Below are positions 1 through 12,134 of a stretch of DNA of 64,000 nt, piece after piece (position 1 is the first letter of the stretch; each line of letters opens with the position of its first letter). Where the stretch lies: contig NC_044030.1 of NCBI RefSeq assembly GCF_900496995.4, positions 10,785,851-10,849,850 of the forward strand, given 5' to 3'. This DNA comes from Aquila chrysaetos chrysaetos (lineage: Eukaryota; Chordata; Aves; Accipitriformes; Accipitridae). Under the pieces are notes generated by a model. That model was given only the letters and a program-made list of their open reading frames with translations, did no database searches and was not told where the DNA came from. The translations under genes and the position numbers were made by a program.

Positions 1-3000
1 ATCCCAAGATTCATACTGATTGGATCCTGGGAGAAGTGCAATGGAAAGGACCAAGAATTAGATCTTTGCTGCCATACTCACTGGATGGATCCTAGTCAAT
101 TTTTTTTTTTTTTCTTGTGGGACAAACAGTATCTCAGAACAGTCAGACACAACACGACATGCTTGGTATTGTCTTATCAGCAATGCAAAATGGTTATCTA
201 GGGAAGTGAAACACCAAGTCCTGCTCTTAACTCTGTGCCTGTCTCCTGACCCTCCACTCTGTGATTCAAATGGCTACCTCTGAGCTTAAACCTGGATTTG
301 GGGTGGCATTCTGAGTTTCCTCTGAACTGTCCAATGCCCTACATTTACTTTACAAACAGAATATATTTACCTCCCTGGAGGGTAGTACGTTCACAATTTT
401 ACACATTCTGGCAATTCCATTTACATGCACAAATACTGATTTTGGAGCATAATTTTACATCACAAGTTTGCTAGATCTTGCTTCAAAGTTTACTTTAAGC
501 TCTGGTAACAAATTAAACTTTGGTATCAAAAGGCACAAATAAAATACCTTTCAATTTCTGTCATTCCTAAATATCACACACCATTCCAGAACACTCTTTA
601 CATCCAGACTCTGGCAAAGACTTTTACTGTCCTCACCTGATCTTTTGCCACCTTCTGTGACTTGGATCTCTGCAAAGTATACATAGATCTTGGCAGCCCT
701 AGACTAAATTAGTGCAATGCACCGCACTTAGGGCTATAGTTAACAGGTTAACTATGTTGTTTCCATCACTGATGATTTAGTTAGTTCATTCCCTCATCCG
801 TGAAACAGACAAATAGTAATTTGTTGCCATTTGTCCACAAATGCTGTTTAGGTTCACTGTGGTCTTGGAATGATTCTGCATTGAAATCAGGAGACGAACC
901 ACAACCTTGAATGCTAGCCCAGACTACAAGAACATTTTCCCACTGTCAGGGTATTTCAGACTTTATAGTGAAGCAGCTACAACCAAATTCCTTACTAGTA
1001 ACTAAATGTATGACTATTGCAATAGTACGTATATTTTAACACATTCTCACACTTACCAGCTGAACAGAAATTTGTCAAGTTTATCTCTCAGAAAAAAAAA
1101 CAACCAAATAGCTGCTCTTGAACTGTGGCCACACTGATTTCAGTCTGACTTAAACTTAGCATTTTGATAAACACGGCTTTTAGGAGCCTAGCAAAACAAT
1201 TTCTCCCTTTTCTTCGCTGTCAGTAAAATTCTGCTAAGATTCCGCAACTAGTTTCTGCAATGCATCAGGCCCCTTTGTGAAAGACACAGAATGGTAAATC
1301 ACAATATCTAACTGTCACTTTGAGTGGTTCACTCCAAGGAATTGGTTTGCTCAGAGGAAGCGTCTTGTTCAGTTTCTCTCCAGAAGTGACCAGTAGAGTC
1401 AAAGATGCAACTCGTATTGCTGAGCCATGGTGCAGTGGACAGTTTAGTGGGGAGGCCATACCCTACCAGGAGCTGCCAGCCATATCAGTACATGGTAAGT
1501 CAGATAAGGGTTGGCCCATGGAAGTCCATGGCTGGTCTTTCCAGGTGTCTGCTCTGCCCCACTCCTGGAAATCGCTATCCCCACTTTGGCCAACCGGACT
1601 AACCCCAACAAAAAGGTGGAGGAGAAGGAGGAGGTTACTTTTTTTAATCCAGTTTGTGTAATGACCTTACAAGTAGTTGGGTCAGAACAGCTGAGGAGCT
1701 GGCAAGTTGCAGTCAATTGTCAGGTTTAATTAGGACTGGTACTTCTTGAGCTACATTTGCTAGTGAGGGCCTTGTGTTGTCAAGTAGGAGCAAAGCTGAA
1801 TGACCTAGTCAACAACTACCCTGGTAAGAAATCTCTTGGTTTTTTTCCAGGAAACTAAACAAAGAAGTTCTTACTAGAAGTTGTATTGTATTCTATTCCC
1901 AGAAATACAGCACATCTGACTATGTACACATCATATTTTACAAAGAACTGAGAAGTTTTAATAGGAGAATTACATGAAAGACAACAATGTATCAAATTAT
2001 TCTGAGTAAACAGGAGCTAAATAAAATAGAGACCAGGATATTTCCCCCTTAAATAAAAAGCAGTTTAGAAGATCTTTTAGCTGCCAACTACTAATTAATA
2101 TATTAAAAAAAAATCTTAAAACCATATAGTAATGAATTTGTTCCAATGAGTTAGCACTCATACAGCAACTACTTGATATATCTGGATGGCAAAAGTAAGA
2201 AGCAAATGTAACAAAGATGTCTAAATTATTGTTTTAACATGATGACTGTACAATTTGGAAGATAACCATGAAAGCTGACAATTAGCAGTGATTATGTGTA
2301 TTGTTTAAAATGACTTAACAGTAGATGTTGGGAAAAAGACGGAAAGTCGTATTCCTTTACTTATTAACCTGGCAAGAAAAGAGCAAAGGTGGTGCTAAAT
2401 TGCTCACTGAAAAGACTAAACATATTCTTTCTCAGACAAATTAATTTCCTTAAGTTTCATAATAAGTACAATTTCTGTCTTATGGATGTGTAAACTAAAA
2501 CACAGAACGGTAGGTAGTCATGCCAGATCAGACCCAGTGAAGAAATGGAGAGGTCTGGAACCAAGGGTTCTACATCTCCTTTTGGTACTGAATCAGCGTA
2601 CACAGAATGTTGCATTCCTGGTTACAGCACATAGGAGCAATATGACTTGAAGATTATATATTGATTTTGTGGCAAGCATTAAAAACTGATGGAATCAGAA
2701 AAGAGAAAGTGTTTTCAGGGTTGAGAATCTATAAAAAGTTTTCTTCTGTGATAAACAGATCAGCTAAATTCCAGAATGGATTTGTGCAATAAGTTTGACA
2801 GAACAAAATTAGAAAGCAGAAAAACAGTCCTTTTTTTGTTTGTTTCACAGGGTAAGAAAGTATTAGTAATATGGAAAATAGGAATATCAATAATATGAAT
2901 GAGAAAAATATGGTAGGTATTAGTTTCTTTAAACCTGATATGAATAACCTAAAAGACAAGTAATTTTCAATAAAATTCTGTGCTGCTGAAAACAGATAAA

Positions 3001-5600
3001 ACATAGTTTGTTTAGAATAGATCATGCTGACTGATTGTGTCTGTCTAATCATATTTGTATGCTGAGTAGGCTAATTATTGTGCACCCAGGCCTGGATTCT
3101 ATGATTGGATCTGTGCATATAGACCTCTGTTCTTGCTTGAAGTTCTATTTAATTAAATTACATCATATACCTCTTTAAAGTAAACAAGACCATCGTTCAG
3201 TTGTCCTTATATATGTCCTTATAAAAGAGGCAGCTGAAACACAACACATCCATTCAACACAATCACTCACACCTAGTTTATAAATAGCACAACTGCACCA
3301 ACTTCCCTAAAGTTGCAAGAAACATGAATTTGACATGGATCAGGAAGAATGCAATTTAAAGAAACCAGAAAAGGAGAAAAACAAACAGACACAGCCAATC
3401 AAGGAAGCAAGCAGAAAAGAAAAGAATGAGTAAAATAAGTGGACCAATTTAAAAAAAAACACTAGAAGTGTCACAGGGAAAGTAGGAATATAACTCTCAA
3501 AGCCCAAGTTTTCTTCCTAGAAGTATTTTCCCTCACATTTATCTTTATCTGTCTCTTTCCCCTTTGCTCCTTCCCTCCCAGGAAGGGAATGTTTAAATTT
3601 TTCTTCCTTTCTGTTGTTCCCTGCACATGTTAACAACCAGCTCGCAGACCCTACCACAAAGGATTTATTTTCTTTTTCTATTACCACGATCTATCAAAAT
3701 TTCTATTGGCTTTGTGAATTGCAGTTGGAAATGAATTTAAAAGCATTCTTCATCGGCAGCAGGATTAGATTATTGGCGAAACACACTTATTTCTATTTTT
3801 ATAGTATACAGACCAATTACAGGAGAACCCTCATACTTTTTTTAAATTACATTGTATACTTAAATTGTAACAAGAAACATGTGGGCCAAGGGATGAAACT
3901 GTAAGGCACTTTTCACAATCTGACCTCTAAAGAAAAGATATTTCAAAAGATTAAAAAAATATTAATTTTTATTTATATTAAAAATGTATATAATTACTAA
4001 CATATATATTCTAATACATTGAAAATATTGAATATATTAGTATATTCTCATACGTGTGTATGTATATTCTAACATTAGAATATATCTATTCACCTATATA
4101 TTAGAATACATATAATATATATTCACATATATATTCTCCCCTCCTTTTCTCATCATAACTGATTCAAATATCATCAATTCTGAGTCTGCTGTTACGACTA
4201 AAATTAATTTTTTCAAATGAATACTCACCAAAGTACTTCTAATCTTACTTCAGCTGTCAATATGCTGGGTGGGGTTTTTTGATCATGGTGATTTGTCTCG
4301 CTCCTGTATTTCACAGGGGAACAGAAAAGCAAACTTTTAAACACTCCTATATTCTTAACAAAATCTACTGTTTTCAAGAACTTGCTCTTGCAAATTGACC
4401 AATTAAATCAAACAACACACTCATAACCTCATTTATTCACAAGTGATGATAACCTTTACACCGAAACCTGGTCTAAGGTGGAAACCATATGAAACAACAA
4501 CATTCTCACAATTTCCACTTGAGATCACAACTTTTCCCAGATCAGAGAATTCAGGCTGAGTTTAAAGGACATAAGAGGTTGTGCTATCAAACCACAAAAA
4601 CTTGGAGGTACACAGGGGAAATGAAATTTCCCTCTCTCTACAAGATGCTTTTCTTGCCTCCTGCCCTAACAGTCCCGAACTAGGAACACAGCGTACAGAC
4701 ACACTTTTTAAGGGACCAACCTGGTTGACAAATTACCTAGTTTTTTTTAAGGTCAGGCTAATTCCCCAATACGGGGTATGGGCTGTCCACACTGGCAGCT
4801 GTGATAGCAAAGACAGACTGGTATGCTACCGAGTTTGGGGGGAAAAAAGGGAGAAAAAGGATGAGAGACAGCAGTGTCTTGCCACTATAGAATTCATAAC
4901 CTTCAGCTGAAAAAGTTTCATTCTTTTTTCAGATAACAGGACTCCCAGCCCACAGCCTATGAGCCAACCCAGTCCCCCATTTTGGTGTGTACGTTCCATG
5001 AACTCCAAAGCACCCGTTTTCCTAGGCGCTTCTGGATGCAGGCAGGGATTGGGCCAAGGACTTGGTGAACTTGCTACCTACCAGCTTCTCCTCCAGTCTT
5101 TCCACTTGTTCTCTGTACAGCAGGACTCAAAAGATGTCCTGTCACATTCAGTGCAAATACCCTCTGGCAGGTGATGGGACACAGATGATCGGTGTCATCT
5201 GTCAGGAAGTGCTTGCAGTTTGCTCACCAAATACATTCTCATTACCTGAAGGGAGAGAGGATCGGGAATTGTAATCATCAACAGCCCGTGTGCCAGGCTA
5301 AGTCTTGCACAGAATGAACTCCAGGAGATGCAAATATGTAACAAATCCCATTGTTTCCTGTTAAGGACGGTGTCATGCGCTGCGATTGTGTTAGGCACTG
5401 AGCAAATACATATGCAAGCCTTTTCCCACTTTGTGTCAAAGGCTTCACATTGTAAGGGCAGCAACCTGCAAATGGCTTCTGAAAGCATACGGATCCGCCC
5501 CTCTTCTAATACCACCTTGTCTTCACTACCTTTTAGCTTTTACTTTCAGGTGACTTTGTGCATCGGCCAAATAAGCAACCGTCACGCTCTGCCACGCTTA
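1..5600. other. Upstream flank without a recognisable gene
   Basis: AT-rich DNA with only short chance open frames. In mammals the divergent neighbour of PTBP3 is HSDL2, but I recognise no HSDL2 exon on the minus strand here. A moderately GC-rich patch at about 1300-1740 and another at about 4480-5300 carry open frames near 100 residues without recognisable domains. Either could be an old repeat remnant. A run of T lies at about 100-113. Confidence 0.5.
3957..4137. repeat. AT-rich low-complexity repeat
   Basis: About 180 bp made almost only of A and T, with recurring words of the type TATATTCTAATACAT and the inverse TATTAGAATA. It is a degenerate microsatellite-like tract that could form cruciform or stem structures. 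No coding potential. Confidence 0.7.
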
Positions 5601-5747
5601 AAACGAAGGCACCTCTCGTGCGCACTAATCCTTCCCGTTCCAGGCAGGGGTTTAGCAGAGACCCATGGGCCCCCCCTCTCGCCACTGTCCCCCCCAACCA
5701 GCCCTGAAGCCCCCCCGAGCAGCCCCGCTGCCTCCCCGGCCTCCACA

Positions 5748-5761
5748 CCGCGCATGCGCGG
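5748..5761. promoter_or_regulatory. Palindromic NRF1-type site
   Basis: A 14-bp perfect palindrome CCGCGCATGCGCGG contains the consensus NRF1 half-site pair GCGCATGCGC. NRF1 commonly drives TATA-less CpG-island promoters. The position inside the island fits a core-promoter role, which is inferred. Confidence 0.65.
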
Positions 5762-5920
5762 CGAGGCGACACGAACGCCCGGGCGCGACCGCGCGCCCGC
5801 CACCCGAGCAGGGGGACGCGGACGGCCGGGCCGGGCACGCGCCGGCCTCCGCCGCCCAGGCGGGCTCGCCGGCTCCGCCGGCCGGCCACCGGCCCTCAGT
5901 ACGCCTGCACCAGGGCTCGC

Positions 5921-5968
5921 GGAGGGGAGGGGAGGGGAGGGGCGGGGCGGAGGGGGGCGGGGGCGGTG
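5921..5968 (+). promoter_or_regulatory. G-run cluster, potential G-quadruplex and Sp1/KLF sites
   Basis: Successive runs of four or more G separated by one base (GGGGAGGGGAGGGG followed by GGGGCGGGGCGG and GGGGGGCGGGGGCGG) lie on the + strand. The spacing satisfies the usual four-run G-quadruplex rule several times over and includes Sp1/KLF-type GGGGCGGGG boxes. This is a common arrangement close to CpG-island transcription starts. Confidence 0.7.
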
Positions 5969-6113
5969 GCCCCGCCCGCGGTAGCTGTCTATCAACCGCG
6001 CTCCGCGCCGGCCTCCCCGCCCCCTGCCCCGGCCCCTGCCCCGACCCCGGCCCGTCGCTCCCCCTGTCTGGGCCGCGGATGGGTTAGTACCTGCCACCGC
6101 TGCCCCGCGCCCC

Positions 6114-6142
6114 GGGCCGGGGCCGGGGCCGGGGCCGGGGCC
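6114..6142 (+). repeat. Short GGGGCC tandem repeat
   Basis: Four complete GGGGCC hexamers with a leading GGGCC partial unit stand in the CpG island. The unit is the same as in the human C9orf72 repeat, but this is a short array in an unrelated gene. It could fold as a G-quadruplex and be length-variable. Confidence 0.85.
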
Positions 6143-7377
6143 GCGCTGAGGGGCGGGCGGCAGCCGTTTGCCGCGGGGGCCGTCCCCCCGCCCGTCCGTC
6201 CCCGGAGGGCTTCACCTGGCGCCGCCTGGGGCGGGGCGCGGCCTCTGGGGGCGGGGGCCGGCCCGTCCCGGCCCGGCTTGGCTTCCTCCTCCTCCTCGTC
6301 GGAGCGGAGCGAGGTGAAAGGTGGGTGTTGCAGGGGGCCGGGTTTCGGAGGGGCCGGGCTCGGGATGGGGATATTGCCGCGGGCTGCAGCGCCAGGTACT
6401 TGTGCGAGAAGGAAAGCGGCAGCCGCCGCTGACCCGGCGCCGACTGACCGGCCGCTTCTGCACCCAGCTTCGCGGTACCTGCGGCTTTCGCGTTTCTCTT
6501 CTTTCTGCTTTCTCGTGCCTTTGCTCCTCTCTTCTCCTCTCGTTCGTCTCTTCTTTCGCTGGCGGGGCGGGGGCGCGTCTTTCCCACGCCGCTGCTGGCG
6601 GCTGACTTTCCCCCCCGCGGCAGCGAGGGCAGCCGCCCGGCGCTGAGGGGAGCGGGGAGCGCGGGTGCCGGCTCTCCCGGGCGGGGTGCTCCGCGGGGCT
6701 TGGGCTGCCCTCCCGGAACGCCGCGGGCGCTCCGGGGCGGAGGTGGCGTTCGCCCCTCGGATGCCGCTTGTTGGCGGGTCTTTCCGCTTATTGCCGAGTT
6801 ACCCCTTTTTAAGGCGTTTAAAGAAGCCCTTTGGCGCGCTGCTTTCTTAAGGGCGAGTGAGGGTCGTGACGAGTTCTTGGGGATCGCAGTTTCGTGTCGT
6901 GACTGAAGTTTTGTACCTCAAGCCCGGCGGGTGGTTGTCTGTAGCAGAAAAAACGAGGGGGTGCTGCTGTCTGCCATGCCGCTGGTGGCTGACAGAAGTG
7001 CGTATGTGGAAGTGAACTGATTGACACCTCTTCCACAAGGTTAATCAATAATCGGAATGATTTTTCTTGTAATCCTAAGTGCATTTTTATAGACAGCCCT
7101 GAAGCCCTTAAATACGCAGTAAGTTGTTACAGTGACAAAGCTTACACAGTACGTGGTCCTCAGAAGATCTTTTCTCACAGGTTTGAAGTATTGCACTCCC
7201 CTTGCTGGGGTAGCGTGATATACACCAACTTCTTGTCTTGCGTCTTGATAAAGTTTCTTAACTTGAAACGAAGTAATCAAAGCAAGTTCATTATGTCTAC
7301 TGCCAACTTCCCTCGCTACTTTTTAAGTGCTAACGTGATTGCTGGTATTTTTTTCCCTTTGCCTGTTGGCATTCCAG

Positions 7378-7446
7378 AATCCAAGGCCTCAGAAGTTTGA
7401 CCGTGGTGGAAGATTCAGCTGTCCCAGCAAAGTAACTGTGCCTAAG
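7378..7446 (+). other. PTBP3: Candidate 5' UTR exon
   Basis: A 69-nt segment sits between a good acceptor (pyrimidine-rich TTTTTTTCCCTTTGCCTG, then TTCCAG) and a good donor (CCTAAG|GTCAGT). It contains no ATG, so it would be non-coding leader. It lies about 1 kb after the CpG island in the same orientation as PTBP3. This is based on splice signals only and not on recognised homology. Confidence 0.35.
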
Positions 7447-7529
7447 GTCAGTAAAGTACTTTACTGTTTCCTTTATTTTTTTCATCATAACAGTACACAT
7501 ACATGAAAATGGAAATGATCACTAAAGAT

Positions 7530-7574
7530 CAGCAGTGGCAGGTACTAACCCATCCACGGCCCAGCCAGGGAGAG
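7530..7574. repeat. Inverted duplicate of a CpG-island segment
   Basis: The + strand here matches the minus strand of 6102-6058 at roughly 40 of 45 positions, including an uninterrupted GGCAGGTACTAACCCATCC. The flanking bases to about 7650 are also GC-rich and stand out from the AT-rich intron. The two arms are about 1.4 kb apart and could pair in the primary transcript if both are transcribed. Confidence 0.75.
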
Positions 7575-8141
7575 TGGCAGGACCCACGCCCCATCTGGAG
7601 CCTGGTGTGGGCCGGGGCTGCGGTCGGCGCCGGGGAGGCCGGCACGGAACACAGATGACAGTGCTTCTAACTTCATGCAGAGACATAGATATTATTAACT
7701 TAAAGTGCATCCAGTACCTCAGTGACCTGTAAAATCTTACCTGTTCTTGAAATCTAGGAATTCTGAAACAGAATTTAGAAAGACTTATTTTTTTTTTGTT
7801 CTGATGACTCAAAGCAGTGCGGCCCAAACTTTTCTGACATCTTTTAAGACTCTTGCAGTGGAAGCCTTGATAGGGAGGCAGATTGACAAGAACACTCTTG
7901 TATAAATGCTGGTTAATCAAAATGCACATACATTAAAAAACGTAATGAGTAATTTTGCTATGATCGGCATTTTTTCACATTAGCTTTGAAACTAATTTCT
8001 GGAGAATTTCAAAAGAAAATTAAGGAAGTTCTCACTGGAGTGAGATTATCCTCCTTTTTAATGTCAAATGTGCTTATGAGGAACATGTAATTTTATTTTT
8101 CTTTTAATCCATTTGACAATACAAATCTTTTTTTCTCCTAG

Positions 8142-8209
8142 GTTGTGAATTGCCCTCTAAGCTGAGTGTATGGTTTGCATGATATCCCTGTTCACTTTCG
8201 ACTAGTATG
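8142..8209 (+). other. PTBP3: Candidate 5' exon ending in an in-frame ATG
   Basis: A 68-nt segment follows a strong acceptor (TCTTTTTTTCTCCTAG) and ends ...TAGTATG|GTGAGT at a strong donor. Joined to the exon at 33773 the terminal ATG reads directly into TGT GGA CCT CAG AAG, which is open into the MNNSTP start: 18 extra residues beginning MCGPQKLLSSG. A is present at -3 of that ATG. An 11-codon upstream frame (ATG at 8170) ends in TAG one base before this ATG. The signals are good, but exon use is unproven and the mammalian exon encoding the usual MDG-type N-terminus was not found. Confidence 0.45.
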
Positions 8210-8636
8210 GTGAGTTTCTTTTGGAAACTGTTTTTTAATTTTGGTAAAGGTTTTGTTATTTCAGTTGAGAGAGGAGGGAAGGGGCATGTGTCAGTTAGTC
8301 TACTGCCCTGAAATACTAATATTAAAGATAACTTAAGGTTGACATTCATTCTGTTCTGAGTAGAAATAGTATAAGCAAAACATATGTAGTTCTTAAACTG
8401 TACAAATCTAACATCACAAAGTAGAACCTTCCAAATAAACTTGGTTGTCAGAGAGTAAGGCAAAGACTAAAGGTGCATTAAAGGTGAATCAGTTGAGTGG
8501 TTTTTAAGAAATGTTCTTAAGTAGAGCTTTTTAGGTGTTTCAGTAATGATACAGATGGTTGAACTCCAAGTTTGAGTATGCTTTGAGTTGTTAGATGCTG
8601 CCTGTGACACTTCATGAAGGCCTGTTTTTTGGGGTG

Positions 8637-8639
<3 letters not shown>

Positions 8640-8683
<44 letters not shown>
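8640..8683 (+). repeat. Poly(T) tract of 44
   Basis: An uninterrupted homopolymer of about 44 T within the first intron region. It may be a remnant poly(A) tail of a minus-strand insertion or a simple repeat; exact length in an assembly is unreliable. In the PTBP3 pre-mRNA it would be a long U tract, a potential ligand for PTB proteins. Confidence 0.85.
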
Positions 8684-8684
<1 letters not shown>

Positions 8685-11600
8685 TTAGCAGATGCTAAGG
8701 ACTTTCTGTGAATTGGACTTGATTGGAGGATTTCCAAACTGTTAGGTGAAAATGAAAGCTGTGAAGACCATGACTGGTTAAAACTGCCCTTGCATGAAGA
8801 ATTTTAAAACTTTTCATAAACCAGCTTGTGACTTTTTTGTTGTTGTTGTTAAACGCTCTTAAAAATAGGAAGAGTAAAAGAAGTAAAATTACACTTCATC
8901 GGCACTAATATGGAAATTAAATACAGGGACTAATTTATTTCTGTGGGATACTGAGGCTAATTTAGATCTAAAACTTATATTTAGTAAGGGTAAGAATACA
9001 TAGAGGTAAACACAGAGAAACTATTTTTATTTGGATCAGGAAGATTCTCTAGAAAGCTGTAAAAATTCCACTGTTTTGTGGCAAAGAAATTGGCTCTTTA
9101 TTGCATTTGGAGGAAAACGTGATTCAAGTTAAACTGATTAAATTCAAAGAAATTAGTAATGGTATGAACTATAAATTTTTGTTGACTATTGAAGGCAGCC
9201 CAGATATGTATATAGATGTATATGTTTCTTTAACTGAGGTTAGTGACTACCTTGTGGCTTAGTAAGAGAAAAAAATCAGGAACAACAGTAAACACAGCAG
9301 CTGAATTTGTATTTTCAAGTTAAATTCAGCCACTCTGGTACCAGATTAAAAAGATTTCAAAAGGCTTCTGAATCCTGGAAGATGATCTTCAAATTTTTGA
9401 AGAGATGTGAACCACTTGCACGTTATTATCCTTAGGTTTCTGGCTTACAAGCCTTTTTTGGATTTATATTCTACATAAGTAGAATTACCTGGCTTACTTT
9501 TTCCTGTAGTTTCTTCATCAATACCTGTTTCTAACCCACTTTGAGTTATGTGCTTATGAAAAATATCTAATGTAGGCCTAATGTGAATGAAGTTATCCCT
9601 CCTTATGAGCCTGCTGTTCACTGATCAAACTTGTTTACTACTACTATGTGATACAGTCAGAAATGGGAATCATCTGTCACAATCAGAAACATCAAAATAG
9701 CATAATATGAATTGATCTCATAGTTTTCTTACCAGTTGTCAAATTACTATTTATTTGATTTGATCTATAGTCAAGAAAATTAATCTGCTTAGGTACCCTG
9801 TGGGGGGAGATAAGCAGTTAAGTATGCTGCGTCCTACCAGGGAGTATTTATCAAGTTTTCTGCTGAACTAGTCCTGTGCTAGTTGAAGAACCTCTGGAGG
9901 TATTAAGTGATTAGCACAAGTGTGTTTAAGTCGACTTTCTTTTAAAGGATATCCTGATTAAACATAATATTGTGTCAAAATGTGAAGATGAGAGTTAGTT
10001 ATGTAATAAAAGTGTGCCTACAGCTGCTGTTTCAAGGTATGGTTCTTAATTCTTTTCTTTTGCACTCATTAACTGTTGTATGGAATTGCACTGTTGCTTT
10101 TGTTTTTTCTGCTTTTGACCATCGTATATCATTTGTACTTTTAATTTCATTTTGTGCTGCCTAATCTTTGTGGAAGACTACATTTGAGAGACTTCCCCTG
10201 TCCCCACTCCTCATTTCAGCGTGTAAAAATAGACCCTATCTTTTCAGGTCTGTGGACATGACTTTCATATTGGAGTAAGAGGCAGCATTTCTGACACTGC
10301 GGCAGACTGGGTAGGTAAAGAGGAAAAAGTGTTTTGACTGTTCCTGTTGATACCACTCTTCCCTACTCTTGCTGTTTCCCTTTTAACTGAAATTGTTCAA
10401 ACTCAGGACTGTTGCCAAAAGTGCAGCACCATCCTTGGCAGCACATTTCTGCATCTCCCTTATGGTGTAGCAATTGTTGTGTGTGAACTGCATAGTAACT
10501 TATTCTGGTACCATGCTGCCTTGCAGTTGTTAGTCACTGAAGGGGGAGCTGTAAAAACACAAGGGTGGGGAATGACATGACTGCCTGTGCTTGCTGCAGC
10601 CTTAGGTCATCTTAAACTGACCAGGAGACCACACCCTAAATTTCCTGTGAAAGCCAGTGGAATGAATGCTTATATGATTCAATAATCTAACCATTATCTT
10701 TGCAATTAACTTTCTTAATTACACTGTGCTACAAGTAATTTAACTTGCTGCCATTCTTATTCATTAGGAGACATGGTGTATTACAGGGGCATTTAAAGTC
10801 AAGGCGAAGACATCATTCTTTCTCAATAGTGAATACCAGAAGCAAAGGAACCAAAATAATGTTTGCATACGTACACTCTGTGCAGCTGTGCATATTTCAC
10901 GCAAGTGTACAAGTGTATGGTGGGGTCAGTACTCCCTACTAGGATCTTACCATTCAAACAAAACATCAGCCTCTTGGGAGGTGGGTTGCATTAATCATGG
11001 GAGTAGGGATGATCCAAAAACAGTTCAGGTACAGGCAGAAATCAAATCTTACCATGTCTTCTGGTTTGGGATCAGACCATGTAGAGAAATCGGGGACTGG
11101 TAAGCCTTTTCTTGTCTTTAGGTGACATGGTAGCTACATGTGCAGTGGCACAAGAGAAGGATGTGAAATAACTTCCATGTGTAACGAAGAGCAGGCCACT
11201 GCAGATCTGTCCTACTGTACCTTGCAGTGACTTCGTTAAGAGTATCGCTCCAACTTTCAATTCTTGCTTACTAGGTAATTCCTAGACTGCAATACTTTGA
11301 AAAAGGTCATAGACACTTTAAAGAGAGGATTCAAAGCACATTTTTGCACTTGTCCAGAGTGACAACATACTTCAAGGGCTGTACTTGAGCATGCAAACTA
11401 TGCTTCAAAGACTTCTGTATCTTAAAGGTCTTTTCCAACCTAAATGATTCTATGATTCTATATGCCTTCAGCCTTTTAACCGTAGTATTTTCTAGGCTAG
11501 AAACACTTACAATACTGTTTGGCAGTCAGCATGAAATGCATGTTGCCACAGTGACCCCCAAAACGACTGCAAATTAAATGAATACAGCATCTGAGTATTT

Positions 11601-12129
11601 TACTGACCTGTAACATTGCCAGGTGACTTAGTTTAATTCATAAATTACATGTAATCCTTCTTGGTTTTGTTAGGCCTTCTTTTCACCTGGTTCTATTTTC
11701 TAGTCTCTGATTTCTCTTCCTGGCTCCATGTATACAGACAAGCTATTTGTTCTGAGCTTGTGTTACCAGGAAAATTAGTCTAGCTTCAGGTCTGTTCCTT
11801 CTCCCTTGTTTTGGTTACCTGTCCTTTCCCAAAACACAGTCAATTTGAAATCTGTAATGATTTTTTGTGAAGTCATTCATTCAGTGCACAGTGTAAGACC
11901 TTGGATGTGGTGGAAGCTGTAGTGCAAAACTTAGTTTCTGTGCAGGAAACTTCTTGAACTCAAAAGTAGGTGATCTGTTCATTTTTCATTTGTTTTCTGT
12001 CAGTGCTAGTGAACTTGTTTCTGTGTAATAAAACTTGGTGGATGTATAGAAAAGCTTGCTCTCCTTATAAAACTGATCAGATTCAGAAGATGAATACAAA
12101 CTCCAGGCATCCACAGTCTCTTGAGCTGT
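8684..12129. other. Intronic stretch, no gene seen
   Basis: AT-rich sequence between the poly(T) tract and the first LTR. Apart from a CR1 3' end near 11421-11462, I see nothing coding or structured; open frames are all below 80 residues. Confidence 0.6.
11421..11462 (+). mobile_element. CR1 retrotransposon 3' end fragment
   Basis: The words AAAGGTCTTTTCCAACCTAAATGATTCTATGATTCTAT are the diagnostic 3' terminus of avian CR1 LINEs, ending in the short ATTCTATG tandem. The upstream part is too decayed to delimit. Orientation is the same as PTBP3. Confidence 0.8.
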
Positions 12130-12134
12130 TTGGC

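Larger units (their letters stand above)
5640..6900 (+). promoter_or_regulatory. PTBP3: CpG island, probable PTBP3 promoter and first exon region
   Basis: About 1.2 kb of extremely GC- and CpG-rich sequence in otherwise AT-rich DNA, with Sp1-type GGGGCGGGGC boxes near 5939 and 6228. It sits upstream of PTBP3 in the right orientation and no other gene is recognisable nearby, so it is inferred to be the housekeeping-type promoter. I see no TATA box. Possible first-exon donors are AAAG|GTGGGT near 6318 and CCAG|GTACTT near 6395, but sequence alone does not choose between them. Long open frames on both strands here are a by-product of high GC content. Confidence 0.8.

Noticed and set aside
1265..1729. 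Overlapping open frames of 65-113 codons at the left end
   Set aside because: No recognisable domain and frames on both strands compete; no convincing splice partner. I could not match it to HSDL2, the expected neighbour.
6114..6142. C9orf72 locus because of GGGGCC repeats
   Set aside because: The flanking gene is PTBP3 and the array has only about four units; GGGGCC runs are common in CpG islands.
5328..6646. Several long overlapping open frames (up to 226 codons) on both strands
   Set aside because: They overlap one another in a CpG island, are Pro/Arg/Gly/Ala-rich and low in complexity, and show no domain. High GC content removes stop codons.
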